The notes under the pieces: generated by a model
The model's database searches: none
Told to the model about the DNA's origin: nothing
The model's input: the letters and a program-made list of their open reading frames with translations, nothing else
Shown here: positions 25,404-34,563 of the stretch, one piece after another
Layout of the letters: each line of letters opens with the position of its first letter
Numbering within the stretch: the stretch's first letter is position 1
Position numbers and translations under genes: made by a program
Source of the DNA: Clostridia bacterium
GTDB taxonomy: Bacteria; Bacillota; Clostridia; Oscillospirales; CAG-272
DNA length: 64,000 nt
Assembly: GCA_017416185.1 (NCBI GenBank)
Contig: JAFQDF010000015.1
Coordinates: forward strand, 30,400 to 94,399
Direction: 5' to 3'

Positions 25404-26040
25404 ATCAGTTATAGCTTTAATAGTGTGCTTAATACTTGTATGCTCCTTTTTCTCCTGTAAGAAGAAAAAGGAGCTACAGGTGTTTTTTTATGATGAGTGT
25501 ACCGTTGCCGAGGCAGAGAACGAAGCTCTTGTGGTTGGAACAAAAAAGCCTGAAACAGAAGGGAATATCATCGATACTCTCATCGTTCCCGATTATGACA
25601 AGGACACCTTATCAGAGGTAGAAAGTCTGCTGAACGAGTATGATATTGATACGGTCTATATCCCCGACGAGGAGGAACTGTACCGACTGTGCAGCGGCTT
25701 TGACGTTGCGACTGTGAAGGTGGAGGGCTCTATGTCCTTTGGTATCGGCGGTGCCTCGGTCACCGTTACCGCAGGGGAAAAGGACACCTCTCTTATCACA
25801 AGGCTCTCTATAGGCAAGGAAAGGATGCTTCTCTGCGGCAGTATGGATAAGACAAGATTTGAGGAGCTTAAGAGCATAGACAACGACAGCTTCGCATATA
25901 TCTGTCTTACCGCGGCTCAAAAGGATATCGCGGAGGATATCCTCAGTACCTACACACCAAAATCGCTTATATTTAAAGGTATAGATCCTTATATTGAGGG
26001 ATATGATATCATAAAGGACAGCGTAACATTAAAGGAGTAA
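25387..26040 (+). CDS. Lipoprotein resembling an inactive ComEC-type metallo-beta-lactamase domain
   Basis: 217 residues starting 17 bases inside clpC. A hydrophobic signal ends at Cys24 with a Lys-rich stretch after it, so membrane anchoring is likely, though the lipobox FFSC is atypical. The order [10 protein letters not shown]...[14 protein letters not shown]...[16 protein letters not shown]...TPKSLIFKG resembles the C-terminal hydrolase domain of ComEC. The metal-binding motifs are missing: the HxDxDH-like position is PDYDKD, the LLTGD position is LLCGS, and there is no HHGS. I infer a non-catalytic relative, with low certainty. Co-translated with clpC; role unknown. Confidence 0.5.
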   Translation: MNQRIKSVIALIVCLILVCSFFSCKKKKELQVFFYDECTVAEAENEALVVGTKKPETEGNIIDTLIVPDYDKDTLSEVESLLNEYDIDTVYIPDEEELYRLCSGFDVATVKVEGSMSFGIGGASVTVTAGEKDTSLITRLSIGKERMLLCGSMDKTRFEELKSIDNDSFAYICLTAAQKDIAEDILSTYTPKSLIFKGIDPYIEGYDIIKDSVTLKE

Positions 26041-26042
26041 AT

Positions 26043-26963
26043 ATGATATATACAAGTGCCGATCAGCTTATCGGAAAAACACCTATGCTGCGGCTTACCA
26101 ATATAGAAAAGGAATTAAAGCTTTGTGCAAGGCTTACCGCAAAGCTTGAAGCCAGGAACCCCGCGGGCTCGGTAAAGGACAGAGTTGCCCTTGCTATGAT
26201 CAATGAGGCAGAAAAAGAGGGCAGATTAAAGCCGGGCTCTGTTATAATTGAACCTACCAGCGGAAATACAGGTATAGGACTTTGCTCTGTTGCTGCCGCA
26301 AGGGGCTATAGGGCTATCATCGTTATGCCCGACAGTATGTCGGTCGAACGTCAGAAGCTTATGCGAGCCTACGGTGCAGAGCTTGTGCTTACTCCCGGAT
26401 CAGAGGGTATGAAGGGAGCCATAGCCAAGGCAGAGGAGCTTGTAAAAGAGATACCTGATGCCATAATTGCCGGACAGTTCACCAATCCCGCAAACCCCAA
26501 GGCTCACTACGAGACCACAGGCCCCGAGATATATGAGGACACCGAGGGTCAGGTGGATATATTCGTTGCAGGTGTGGGAACAGGCGGTACGCTTACCGGT
26601 ACCGGCAGATTCCTTAAAGAAAAGAACCCCGAAATCAAGGTAGTGGCTGTAGAACCTGATGATTCACCTTTGCTTTCGGGCGGTGCGGCAGGGCCCCACG
26701 GAATACAGGGAATAGGCGCAAACTTTATACCCGATATACTCGACCGTGATATATACGACGAGGTCATCCGTGTCAAAACAGAGGATGCATACACCCTTGC
26801 ACGTCTTATGGGCAAAAAAGAGGGAATCCTCTGCGGAATCTCGGGCGGTGCGGCACTGTATGCCGCTGTCGAGATAGCTAAACGACCCGAAAACAAGGAC
26901 AAGAATATAGTCCTTATCCTGCCGGATTCGGGTGACAGGTATCTTTCAACAGAGCTGTATTAA
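26043..26963 (+). CDS. cysK: Cysteine synthase A (O-acetylserine sulfhydrylase)
   Basis: 306 residues. The PLP Lys45 lies in NPAGSVKDR, the substrate loop TSGNTG at 72-77, and the phosphate-binding GTGGTLTGTG near 180. All match CysK-type enzymes, which make cysteine from O-acetylserine and sulfide; CBS-type extra domains are absent. It starts 2 bases after the preceding lipoprotein, hence part of the same transcript downstream of clpC. A strong hairpin follows. Confidence 0.95.
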   Translation: MIYTSADQLIGKTPMLRLTNIEKELKLCARLTAKLEARNPAGSVKDRVALAMINEAEKEGRLKPGSVIIEPTSGNTGIGLCSVAAARGYRAIIVMPDSMSVERQKLMRAYGAELVLTPGSEGMKGAIAKAEELVKEIPDAIIAGQFTNPANPKAHYETTGPEIYEDTEGQVDIFVAGVGTGGTLTGTGRFLKEKNPEIKVVAVEPDDSPLLSGGAAGPHGIQGIGANFIPDILDRDIYDEVIRVKTEDAYTLARLMGKKEGILCGISGGAALYAAVEIAKRPENKDKNIVLILPDSGDRYLSTELY

Positions 26964-26965
26964 AA

Positions 26966-27025
26966 AAGAATGAAAAATGCAGAATTACAGAAGCTTTTTG
27001 ACGTAATGTCAAAAAGCTTTTTTAA
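26966..27025 (+). terminator. Terminator after cysK, with tract (element family)
   Basis: A short aatgaaaaatgcagaattac tract (26969-26988) is followed by a 12-base perfect stem AAGCTTTTTGAC/GTCAAAAAGCTT (26991-27002 with 27008-27019), 5-base loop, T run. Same tract-plus-hairpin plan as the intergenic elements. From 27026 to 27138 I see nothing clear. Confidence 0.8.
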
Positions 27026-27138
27026 TTTCGGCTTGCTTTTGCCATGAAGCGATCGCATTATACCGATGCTGTATACGGTGATAAGAGGTACGTCGATGGT
27101 ACCGTTACCTACAACGCTAAACTGTTATAAAATAATTC

Positions 27139-27167
27139 TTGACACAATTTTCCGAGTGTGATAGAAT
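27139..27167 (+). promoter_or_regulatory. Strong promoter of a free-standing RNA gene
   Basis: TTGACA (27139-27144), 17 bases, TAGAAT (27162-27167). The predicted start is about 27174, exactly where the closing stem of the RNA begins. Confidence 0.75.
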
Positions 27168-27173
27168 ATTATT

Positions 27174-27342
27174 GCCAAACAAAGTTTAATATGTGTCCCG
27201 TGTAGGTGTGTGCGTTTTGTTTTTTTTGATAAAAACGCAGATGCTCTTTTCTTGCATACACTTTTTCGGGACTGTAAGGCTTTGTTTGGCGACAGGCGGA
27301 GCTGAGCGTTTTTTGTGCGTAGCTTCGGCTGCGCACTTTTTT
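27174..27342 (+). ncRNA. Structured small RNA, 6S-like candidate
   Basis: The 5' end GCCAAACAAAG (27174-27184) pairs perfectly with CTTTGTTTGGC (27280-27290). Further in, GTCCCG pairs with CGGGAC (27195-27200 with 27267-27272), TGTGTGC with GCATACA, and a GCGTTTT/AAAACGC hairpin caps it. Unpaired stretches between the closing stem and the GTCCCG stem form a central bubble. A rod with a central bubble, own promoter and own terminator fits 6S RNA, which binds the housekeeping polymerase. The core (about 117) is shorter than typical 6S, so the family is unproven. Confidence 0.5.
27315..27342 (+). terminator. Terminator of the structured RNA
   Basis: GTGCGTAGC/GCTGCGCAC stem with a TTCG loop (27315-27323 with 27328-27336) and six T. 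After it, up to 27453, lie a mini frame ATG-AAT-AAA-TAA (27365-27376, RBS AAAGGAG) and a GTCGC/GCGAC hairpin, no gene. Confidence 0.9.
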
Positions 27343-27453
27343 GTTTTCAAAGGAGAAATACGACTATGAATAAATAAAATGTCGCTTTAAATGCGACCAT
27401 AACAGATTTTATAAGACTATAATATAAGTACAATATCACTTTGGAGGTATATT

Positions 27454-29085
27454 ATGAAAAACATCAAAAGGTTAATCTCATCTCTCTTGACCGTCGTTAT
27501 GCTTACGGCAACTATGATTACTGCAATGCCCCTTGTATCCGATGCGGCAACACAAGCAGGCTGGCAATGGCCTGTTACCGGTCACATTTTCGGCCGTGGC
27601 TGGTCATCGTCGCATTTCGCTATTGATATTGAGGCAGGGTATGGAACTCCTGTGGTAGCTGCAAAGGCAGGCACGGTTCATTGTGCATCTACTGTATCAG
27701 CCGATGCTTCTCATTATTGTTCCGGCTGTGGGTACAAAGGCTCGGGTTACCATGTGGTTATCCAGCACGACAACGGGTACTATTCGTTTTATGCTCATTT
27801 GAGCAGCGTTTCTGTATATGTAGGTCAATATGTCAGTGGCGGTCAGCGTATAGGTGGAGTGGGTTCTACAGGAAATTCCACAGGAAATCACCTTCATTTT
27901 GGTATATCAACAAGCGGACTGTACAATTTGACAGACCCCTTGAAGATTATAACTCCGTTTTCTGACGTTACCGCAACCGGAATAACATATACAGATGCGA
28001 CACTAACAGGTACGTTCGGCGCTGCAGGTCCGACTATGGAGACTGCCGGATTTTATATAGGTACAAGCAAAAGTAATATGACTAAAATCACAGAATCGTT
28101 ATATACAAACGGATATGATGCAAACGGAAATGCTATCATACGAATATATTATAACCTTAATAAGTGGTATGGGACTTTATCACAGAATACTACCTATTAT
28201 TACAAAATGTATATAACCCGTGACGGCGGAGTGGAATATAGCAGTGATATCTATTCTTTCACTACCGGTGGTCCTACACATACTCATAAATGGAATACCG
28301 GTGTAGTTACAAAATCTCCTACATGTACTGCTACCGGAATTAAAACCTATACCTGCTCAGGCTGCGGTGAAACAAAAACAGAAACCCTCGCCAAAACAAC
28401 GCATACCCCGGGAGAATGGACTAAGACTGTAGAACCTACATACATTCAGAAGGGAACAGAGGTTCAGAGCTGTAAGGTCTGCGGTGTTCAGCTTGATAAG
28501 CGCTCCATACCCATGCTGACATACGTCAACACCTTTACCGACGTCAAGGACGGTGCCTGGTACAGCGACGAGGTGGAGTACGTTGCTAAGCGCGGATATA
28601 TGAACGGTATGTCGGAGACCGAATTCTCCCCCAACACCAATATTACCAGAGAACAGTTTATTATGATACTGGCAAATTATGCAAAAGCCAATCTGCCGAA
28701 TTACGTGGGTAAAACAGGCTTCAGTGACGTTCCCGAAGGCAGATGGTACTCCAATGCCATTCAGTGGGCTCGTAAAAAGGGCTATACCGACGGTGTGGGT
28801 AACGGTAAGTTCGGACTGGGTCAGGAGGTCACCCGTGAGCAGATAGCAAAGTTCCTCTATAACTATGCCGAGGTCAAGGGCAGAGACGTAAGCGGCAGAG
28901 CGGATATTACCGGATATACCGATGATACAAGGGTTTCCTCCTGGGCACTGCAGGCTGTTAAATGGGCTGTTTATAACGGAATCATAACAAGCACAAAGAA
29001 TGACAGTTATGTTATCGCACCCAGAGAAACCACCACAAGAGCCCAGGCTGCAAGAATGTTTATGATATTTAACGAAACGAAATAG
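27454..29085 (+). CDS. Secreted M23 peptidase with C-terminal SLH domains
   Basis: 543 residues. Signal peptide (cleavage near AATQA at 31-35), then a LytM/M23 domain (about 36-170) with zinc ligands His54, Asp58 and His148 (GNHLHFG) and catalytic His115 in YAHL. A fibronectin-like domain (about 170-275) and a Cys-rich C-x2-C-G motif stretch (about 280-350) follow. Three SLH repeats (about 360-540; AWYSDEVEYVAKRGY, RWYSNAIQWARKKGY) would bind cell-wall pyruvylated glycan. It probably cuts peptidoglycan cross-links while fixed to the wall. RBS GGAGG 7 bases before the ATG. Confidence 0.9.
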   Translation: MKNIKRLISSLLTVVMLTATMITAMPLVSDAATQAGWQWPVTGHIFGRGWSSSHFAIDIEAGYGTPVVAAKAGTVHCASTVSADASHYCSGCGYKGSGYHVVIQHDNGYYSFYAHLSSVSVYVGQYVSGGQRIGGVGSTGNSTGNHLHFGISTSGLYNLTDPLKIITPFSDVTATGITYTDATLTGTFGAAGPTMETAGFYIGTSKSNMTKITESLYTNGYDANGNAIIRIYYNLNKWYGTLSQNTTYYYKMYITRDGGVEYSSDIYSFTTGGPTHTHKWNTGVVTKSPTCTATGIKTYTCSGCGETKTETLAKTTHTPGEWTKTVEPTYIQKGTEVQSCKVCGVQLDKRSIPMLTYVNTFTDVKDGAWYSDEVEYVAKRGYMNGMSETEFSPNTNITREQFIMILANYAKANLPNYVGKTGFSDVPEGRWYSNAIQWARKKGYTDGVGNGKFGLGQEVTREQIAKFLYNYAEVKGRDVSGRADITGYTDDTRVSSWALQAVKWAVYNGIITSTKNDSYVIAPRETTTRAQAARMFMIFNETK

Positions 29086-29091
29086 TAAAGG

Positions 29092-29119
29092 AAAAAGGTG
29101 TCCTATGACACCTTTTTCT
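29092..29119 (+). terminator. Terminator after the M23/SLH gene (direct-repeat copy 1)
   Basis: AAAAAGGTGTC/GACACCTTTTT with CTAT loop. The same 29 bases recur at 29394-29422. Confidence 0.85.
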
Positions 29120-29393
29120 CAGCGTGTCGATAAACCTATCGACACGCTGTCAGGCTTCGAAAAGGGAAGGTAGGTTCCCGTCGAACCGACTCGTCGGCGT
29201 ACTAAGTACGGTAGAGACGGTTTGACGGGAAAGTGTGAAAAAGTGGCGTAAACTCGATGTTTGCGCCACTTTTGAATACTTATCAACTATATTGGGAGAT
29301 ATAATTAAACAAGATTATCTTCTCGTCGATTGGAATAATTTTCTTTATATATAGTTTTTTTCACACGTCCGACCGACTTTTTCGACAGTCTGG
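29120..29393. repeat. Hairpin-rich intergenic island
   Basis: Contains a 13-base stem of CAGCGTGTCGATA type (29120-29132 with 29137-29149), a 14-base stem with one G-U pair (29175-29188 with 29218-29231), and another 14-base stem AAAGTGGCG type (29240-29253 with 29259-29272). No reading frame; bracketed by identical terminators. Confidence 0.7.
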
Positions 29394-29422
29394 GAAAAAG
29401 GTGTCCTATGACACCTTTTTCT
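29394..29422 (+). terminator. Terminator hairpin, direct-repeat copy 2
   Basis: 29-base sequence identical to 29091-29119. It ends about 70 bases before the DUF815 gene, so it is not that gene's own terminator. Confidence 0.7.
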
Positions 29423-29489
29423 GCTTTTATGTTGACATAACCGATGGGGGAGTTTATAATATCATTATCCTGTTTTTACGAGGTTTATT

Positions 29490-30791
29490 ATGTTTCGTTT
29501 ATTATCAAAATTAGTTGTTTACCGTAATATCGACAAGGAGTCCATCCTTTTCAGGCTTTCTGATATTACAAGAAGCTTTGATTCGGGAAGCTATGACCGC
29601 GAGGAGCTTGTTTCTCTGATCTATACCGAGATCCACCGTATTCTTGATATCTCCACCGCCTATGGCTTTGACGGCAATCTCTGGCATTGCTACCTTGCTT
29701 ATCTGCTTGCTACTACAGAGAATCCCTTTTCTATTTGCTGTGAAAAGAAGGGGGCAGGTGAGGGCTCGGTAAACTCCTTTGTCAAGGGGGATCTGAAAAT
29801 ATTCAGGGCTTTGTTTGACTATGATTTTTCTGTGATGGAGCAGGCTCTTGATATTAATTGCTTCTCCACAGTAACCTGCTATACCGCTATACATAAGTCG
29901 GAGCGCTTTTATAACAAGAACGTAAGCGAAAAGGTCAGAGAACTGAGCACTTCTCTTGCAGCTGCTGCCGACGAGAACGTAATGTTTGACGTGCTGACAG
30001 CCTTTTACCGTGACTTTGGTGTGGGAATGTTCGGTATGAACAAGGCCTTCCGTATCCGACCGGGTTCCGACTGCGAGCTTGAGCCTATCACCAATACCGA
30101 GATAATCAGACTTTCGGATCTTGTGGGCTACGAGCTTCAAAAACAAGAGCTTACCGAAAACACCGAGGCATTTGTCAAGGGACAGAAGGCTAACAACGTT
30201 CTTCTGTACGGTGACGCCGGTACAGGAAAATCCACCAGCATCAAGGCTATTCTTAACGAATACTATGACAGGGGTCTTCGTATTATCGAGATATACAAGC
30301 ACCAGTTTGAGTTCCTGCCTAAGATAATTGCGGATATCAAGAACCGTAATTACCGCTTTATCATATATATGGACGATCTCTCCTTTGAGGAGAATGAGGT
30401 TGAGTACAAATACTTAAAGGCTGTCATTGAGGGCGGTCTTGAGATAAGACCGGATAACGTGCTTATCTACGCTACCTCTAACCGCTGGCATCTTATCAAG
30501 GAGACCTGGGCAGACCGTAAGGATATACAGGTACAGAACGACGTGCGCCACTCGGATACTATGGAGGAGAAGCTTTCTCTCTACGACCGTTTTGGTGTTA
30601 CCATCAACTACTCCAAGCCCGACCAGAAGAATTATTTTAATATCGTCACCGAGCTTGCTCACCGCAATAATATAAACATCTCCGACGAGGAGCTGATAAA
30701 CAAGTCAAGAGCCTGGGCTATGCAGCACGGCGGCAGAAGCGGAAGGACCGCGCAGCAGCTGATCAACAGCCTGTTGGGACAGCAGCTGTAG
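29490..30791 (+). CDS. DUF815 family AAA-type ATPase
   Basis: 433 residues: a helical N-terminal half without known motifs, then an ATPase domain with Walker [10 protein letters not shown] at 241-249 and Walker [10 protein letters not shown] near 290. Such DUF815 proteins are widely conserved in Firmicutes and their function is not established. No signal peptide. Single-gene unit between a hairpin island and a strong shared terminator. The N-terminal half is longer than in the shortest family members. Confidence 0.85.
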   Translation: MFRLLSKLVVYRNIDKESILFRLSDITRSFDSGSYDREELVSLIYTEIHRILDISTAYGFDGNLWHCYLAYLLATTENPFSICCEKKGAGEGSVNSFVKGDLKIFRALFDYDFSVMEQALDINCFSTVTCYTAIHKSERFYNKNVSEKVRELSTSLAAAADENVMFDVLTAFYRDFGVGMFGMNKAFRIRPGSDCELEPITNTEIIRLSDLVGYELQKQELTENTEAFVKGQKANNVLLYGDAGTGKSTSIKAILNEYYDRGLRIIEIYKHQFEFLPKIIADIKNRNYRFIIYMDDLSFEENEVEYKYLKAVIEGGLEIRPDNVLIYATSNRWHLIKETWADRKDIQVQNDVRHSDTMEEKLSLYDRFGVTINYSKPDQKNYFNIVTELAHRNNINISDEELINKSRAWAMQHGGRSGRTAQQLINSLLGQQL

Positions 30792-30806
30792 TATCAGGAT
30801 AATATA

Positions 30807-30832
30807 AAATCGGACAGTAATGTCCGATTTCT
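30807..30832. terminator. Bidirectional terminator between DUF815 and the histidine kinase
   Basis: AAATCGGACA/TGTCCGATTT stem (30807-30816 with 30821-30830), GTAA loop, T-rich on the plus side and A-rich before it, serving both convergent genes. Confidence 0.85.
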
Positions 30833-30833
30833 C

Positions 30834-31886
30834 TTATTTGGGTAGCTTTACCGTAAATTCGGAGCCTTTGCCCGGGGTACTTTCTACCGATATCGTACCC
30901 CCCGCACGGGTGATTATCTTCTTGCATAGTGCAAGACCGAGTCCGTTTCCGTTTCCCTTATGGGAGGTATCTCCCTGATAGAATTTTTCAAAAATATGCT
31001 TGGAGGTGCTCTCATCCATACCTATACCGGTGTCGGATACACATACCGAGATAATGCTTTCGTTTTCTGTCATCTTAACGCTTATACAGCCGCCCTCGGG
31101 TGTGAATTTTACAGCGTTTCCGATGAGGTTCAGCCAAACACGGAGCAGAAGGCTTTCCTCGCCTGTATAGCTTATCTCGGGAAGCTCGATATCAAGCTCT
31201 AAGTGCTTACGTTCCCAGACACTTTCGTGGGTAAGTATTGCCTCTCTGAGCTGTTCGTCAAGGCGAAATTCCTTTTTCTTTGTGGAAAAGGTCTGATTGT
31301 CAAGCTTTGAGATAAGCAGTATATCTCCTGTCAGAGCCGACAGGCGTCGGGTATTGTCTGTTATTTTTGTGATATACTCGTTACGCTCCTCCTCGCTGAG
31401 GCTCTCGTCCTGCAAAAGCATGGTGTACCCCTCTATTGCCGAAAGGGGAGTTTTGAATTCGTGGGATACATTTGCCACAAAATCGTTACGCAGGGTCTCT
31501 ATTGAGTTAAGCTCGGTAACCATATTGTTGAAATTGTCAAAGGTGGAGTTCAGCTCCTCTATATCTGTGCGCAGGTCGATACGCACGTCAAAGTTGCCTG
31601 TGGCAACGGTTTTTGACGCGTCGCTGAGCTTTCGTATGGGCTTGAGTATATGATCGTTGATATAGTAAGCAAAAAAACTTGCCATTGCCACGCTTATGCT
31701 GAGAATTGCGAACAGGAATCCGAAGGGACTTGCTCCTACGGTGGGCAGAACCCTCATGTAAGCCAGACCGAAGGTAAAAAGCACCGCGAGAAGCAGAGAC
31801 ATAATTATCATCGTAAAGATGACAAAGGTCAGATACTTGGTCAGGGAGCGCAGAGACCTTTCCTTGTCGGATACACGGTGCTTCAT
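30834..31886 (-). CDS. Membrane sensor histidine kinase
   Basis: 350 residues: two membrane helices (about 17-45 and 54-76) with almost no extracellular loop (about ten residues), HAMP (about 80-130), HisKA with phospho-acceptor His142 in SHEFKTPLSAIEG, and HATPase with LIGNAVKFTPEG, DTGIGMD and GNGLGLAL. The tiny extracellular part suggests sensing within the membrane, as with intramembrane-sensing kinases that respond to cell-envelope stress, though the signal is unknown. Overlaps the response regulator gene by 4 bases (ATGA). Confidence 0.92.
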   Translation of the reverse strand: MKHRVSDKERSLRSLTKYLTFVIFTMIIMSLLLAVLFTFGLAYMRVLPTVGASPFGFLFAILSISVAMASFFAYYINDHILKPIRKLSDASKTVATGNFDVRIDLRTDIEELNSTFDNFNNMVTELNSIETLRNDFVANVSHEFKTPLSAIEGYTMLLQDESLSEEERNEYITKITDNTRRLSALTGDILLISKLDNQTFSTKKKEFRLDEQLREAILTHESVWERKHLELDIELPEISYTGEESLLLRVWLNLIGNAVKFTPEGGCISVKMTENESIISVCVSDTGIGMDESTSKHIFEKFYQGDTSHKGNGNGLGLALCKKIITRAGGTISVESTPGKGSEFTVKLPK

Positions 31887-32554
31887 AGCTCTATCACCTT
31901 ATAGCCCAGTCCTCTTACCGTAACAATCTCAATATCCTCGTTACCTCTGAGACGGTCTCTTAAACGGTTGATATGCACATCTACCGTATGGGTCTCGGTC
32001 TCGCTTGCCATCCCCCATATATCGTCCATTATCTGCTGACGTGTGTATATATGATTGGGATTTGATGCAAGCTTGTATAAGAGCATAAACTCCTTCTGCG
32101 GCAGTGTCTGTATACCCTGGGGAGTGTTGATACTGAGAGTATCGTATTCAAGCAGAGTATTGCCGAAGCTGAGTCTTCTTTCGTTGACTATTCTTGCACG
32201 GCGCAGAAGCGCTCTGACACGGAGCATCATTTCATTGACGTCCACGGGCTTGACCATATAGTCGTCCACTCCTGCATTAAAGCTTTGCTGCTTGTCGGCA
32301 AAGGTTTCCTTTGCGGTTATCGTAAGCACGGGCATATTGTATCTTGCATCACGAAGTGAACGCACGAGCTCGATACCGTTCATACGCGGCATCATTATAT
32401 CCGAAATAATAAGGTCAATATATTCATTTTCAAGGATGTCAAGAGCAACTACACCGTCCTCGGCCTCAAAGACAGTGTACCCCTCCTTTTGAAGCACACG
32501 GCTGAAAAGACGGGAAAGCTCCTTGTTGTCCTCAACTACGAGAATCTTAAACAT
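31883..32554 (-). CDS. OmpR/PhoB-family response regulator
   Basis: 223 residues: receiver domain with phosphorylated Asp52 (LIISDIMMP) and conserved Lys in MVKPVD, and a C-terminal winged helix that ends VTVRGLGYKVIEL. It is the partner of the following kinase (4-base overlap). Target genes are not evident; no neighbour is obviously under its control. RBS GGAGG 7 bases before the ATG. Confidence 0.93.
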   Translation of the reverse strand: MFKILVVEDNKELSRLFSRVLQKEGYTVFEAEDGVVALDILENEYIDLIISDIMMPRMNGIELVRSLRDARYNMPVLTITAKETFADKQQSFNAGVDDYMVKPVDVNEMMLRVRALLRRARIVNERRLSFGNTLLEYDTLSINTPQGIQTLPQKEFMLLYKLASNPNHIYTRQQIMDDIWGMASETETHTVDVHINRLRDRLRGNEDIEIVTVRGLGYKVIEL

Positions 32555-32687
32555 AGATCCACCTCCGATATTATCCGATACTATAATAATATAACAGTTT
32601 CAACCGAAAATCAACAAAATTTGCATATTCCGTTGATGTTTAATTGAAAATGGTGTAATATAATCAAAACAGGAAATGAGGGTAGAA

Positions 32688-33089
32688 ATGAGATTCAGAG
32701 ATAAATTAGCAAGATTTATGTACGGACGTAACGGTATGGATCGGCTTTGTACCGGTATGCTTGTTACGGTGGTCATTCTGTCGGTGGTAAACGTATTCGT
32801 TCATTCGTCGGTCATTTTGATTTTAGAATACATTTTGATACTGTTGTGTCTGTTCCGTGCTTTGTCAAAAAATATCTACAAGAGACAGAGGGAAAATCGG
32901 TGCTTTTTACGTATTTGGAGTAAGATAAAGGGCTTTTTTAAGCTCCAGAAAAGCAGGTTCCGTGACCGTAAGACACACATTTACCGTATGTGTCCTCATT
33001 GCAAGGCGAATTTAAGGCTCCCGAAGCGAAAGGGTAAGCATACTGTCAGGTGTCCTAAATGTAATCTGAGATTTGAAATCAGATCCTGA
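32688..33089 (+). CDS. Small membrane protein with C-terminal zinc ribbon
   Basis: 133 residues from ATG 32688, preferred to ATG 32676 because GAGGG is 6 bases before 32688. Opening RDKLARFMYGRNGMDRL, two membrane helices (about 14-55), a basic region, and a C-terminal CPHC...CPKC zinc ribbon. I recall similar small proteins in other Clostridia, without known function. A promoter-like TTGATG (32633-32638), 17 bases, TAATAT (32656-32661) precedes it. Confidence 0.75.
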   Translation: MRFRDKLARFMYGRNGMDRLCTGMLVTVVILSVVNVFVHSSVILILEYILILLCLFRALSKNIYKRQRENRCFLRIWSKIKGFFKLQKSRFRDRKTHIYRMCPHCKANLRLPKRKGKHTVRCPKCNLRFEIRS

Positions 33090-33136
33090 TATATACGCTT
33101 CGGCGTTTATATATAATCCATCACCTTCCATCTAAG

Positions 33137-33174
33137 CAAAAAGCAGATGTCACAATGACATCTGCTTTTTGTTT
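33137..33174. terminator. Bidirectional terminator between the zinc-ribbon gene and MATE
   Basis: Perfect 16-base stem (33137-33152 with 33156-33171), 3-base loop. The MATE stop codon lies inside it. Confidence 0.85.
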
Positions 33175-34487
33175 ATGTAAGTATAGTATATCACGCATAC
33201 CACTATTCCGAATATTGTGGATATGGGAACGGCAAAGCCGATTTTTGAAAGAGAAGGGTTGTCGCCGAGGCTCATAAGATATGATACGGGCATTCTTACA
33301 AGAAAGGCAGAGGTGATACCCTGTATCATCACAAAGAGCGTTCTTCCGCAGCCGTTAAAGTATCCCATAAAGCTGAACAGAATACAAGTGATAACGGTGT
33401 CTATAGCAAAGCCCTTGAGATAGCTTGCAGATTCGGCGATATATGCGGTATTGTCCGAGAAAAGCGAAGAGGGAAGAGAGCCGAAGAAGAATATAAGTAT
33501 AAATATCACCACACCGACCGATGCGCCCATTCCCATACCCCAGTACATAGAATGCTTAGCACGTTTAAACTGTCTTGCACCGATATTCTGGGATATAAAG
33601 GCGGACATACTCTGCATAAGGGAGCTGGGGATAAGCATAATGAAGCTTATTACCTTCTGGGCTATACCGTAGCCTGAAGACTGGGCAAGACCGATATTGT
33701 TGATAAGTGCACATATAACGAGGAATGAAATATTCGTCAGTATATCCTGAAGTGCGATGGGGAGTCCTACACGCAATACCTTCTTCGTTTCATCACAGAA
33801 GCGTATATCCTTTAAGGAAAATCTGAAGGGCAGCTTTTGCCGCTTTATAATGATAAGTGAGAGTATGACGCTTACCGTCTGAGCAAGGACGGTAGCTAAA
33901 GCTGCGCCCGCTACGTTCCATCCCAGCACGGCTACGAATACAAGGTCGCCTATTATGTTTACCACACAGGCAATTGCCACGAACAGCAGGGGTAAACGTG
34001 AGTTACCCATACCGCGGAAGATACCGCTGATGATATTGTAGGCGAATATAAATATGAGACCTCCGCCGCAGATCATAACGTATTGAACTGTCAGGGTATG
34101 AGCTTCCTTTGGAGCGCGCATAACGACTGTCAGCATATCCGCTCCCAGCACTACAAACGCGGTGAAAATGACGGTCAACAGTAAAAATACAGCAAGAGCG
34201 CCACCGATTATCTTACCTATACGCTCAGCCTTTTTTTCTCCGATATACTGACCGATCAGCACCGTCATACCCATAGACAGACCTGCTATGGTAAAGGTGA
34301 AGAGATTGATTATATTGGAGCCTGTTGATACTGCCGAAATTCCTTCCGCTGTTCCGAATTTTCCTACTATGAGCAGGTCTATCGCTCCGTACATCGCCTG
34401 GAGCACCAAAGCACCCAGAACAGGAAGCATAAAGGCTATCAGCTTCTTCGGAATACTGCCTTCTGTAAAATTGTCTTTGTTTTTCAT
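33150..34487 (-). CDS. MATE family multidrug/sodium antiporter
   Basis: 445 residues, twelve predicted membrane helices in two related halves, typical of NorM/DinF-type MATE proteins. VLQAMYGAIDLLIVGKFGTAEGISAVSTG near the N-terminus is the usual first-half motif. These antiporters export cationic compounds, driven by ions; the substrate is unknown. It is the last gene downstream of rpiB on the minus strand, from which it is separated by hairpin element D, so separate transcription is possible. RBS AAGGAA 8 bases before the ATG. Confidence 0.9.
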   Translation of the reverse strand: MKNKDNFTEGSIPKKLIAFMLPVLGALVLQAMYGAIDLLIVGKFGTAEGISAVSTGSNIINLFTFTIAGLSMGMTVLIGQYIGEKKAERIGKIIGGALAVFLLLTVIFTAFVVLGADMLTVVMRAPKEAHTLTVQYVMICGGGLIFIFAYNIISGIFRGMGNSRLPLLFVAIACVVNIIGDLVFVAVLGWNVAGAALATVLAQTVSVILSLIIIKRQKLPFRFSLKDIRFCDETKKVLRVGLPIALQDILTNISFLVICALINNIGLAQSSGYGIAQKVISFIMLIPSSLMQSMSAFISQNIGARQFKRAKHSMYWGMGMGASVGVVIFILIFFFGSLPSSLFSDNTAYIAESASYLKGFAIDTVITCILFSFMGYFNGCGRTLFVMIQGITSAFLVRMPVSYLMSLGDNPSLSKIGFAVPISTIFGIVVCVIYYTYINKKQMSL

Positions 34488-34515
34488 TGTACCGATTCCT
34501 TAATAATCAAATGAA

Positions 34516-34563
34516 GATTTCCGTACTAATGTACGGAAATCCTCAATGATTCTGTATTATGCA
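34516..34563. repeat. Hairpin-plus-tract intergenic element, copy D
   Basis: Perfect 11-base stem GATTTCCGTAC/GTACGGAAATC (34516-34526 with 34531-34541), TAAT loop, then a tract ending attatgcatta that runs into the rpiB stop codon at 34564. Confidence 0.6.
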
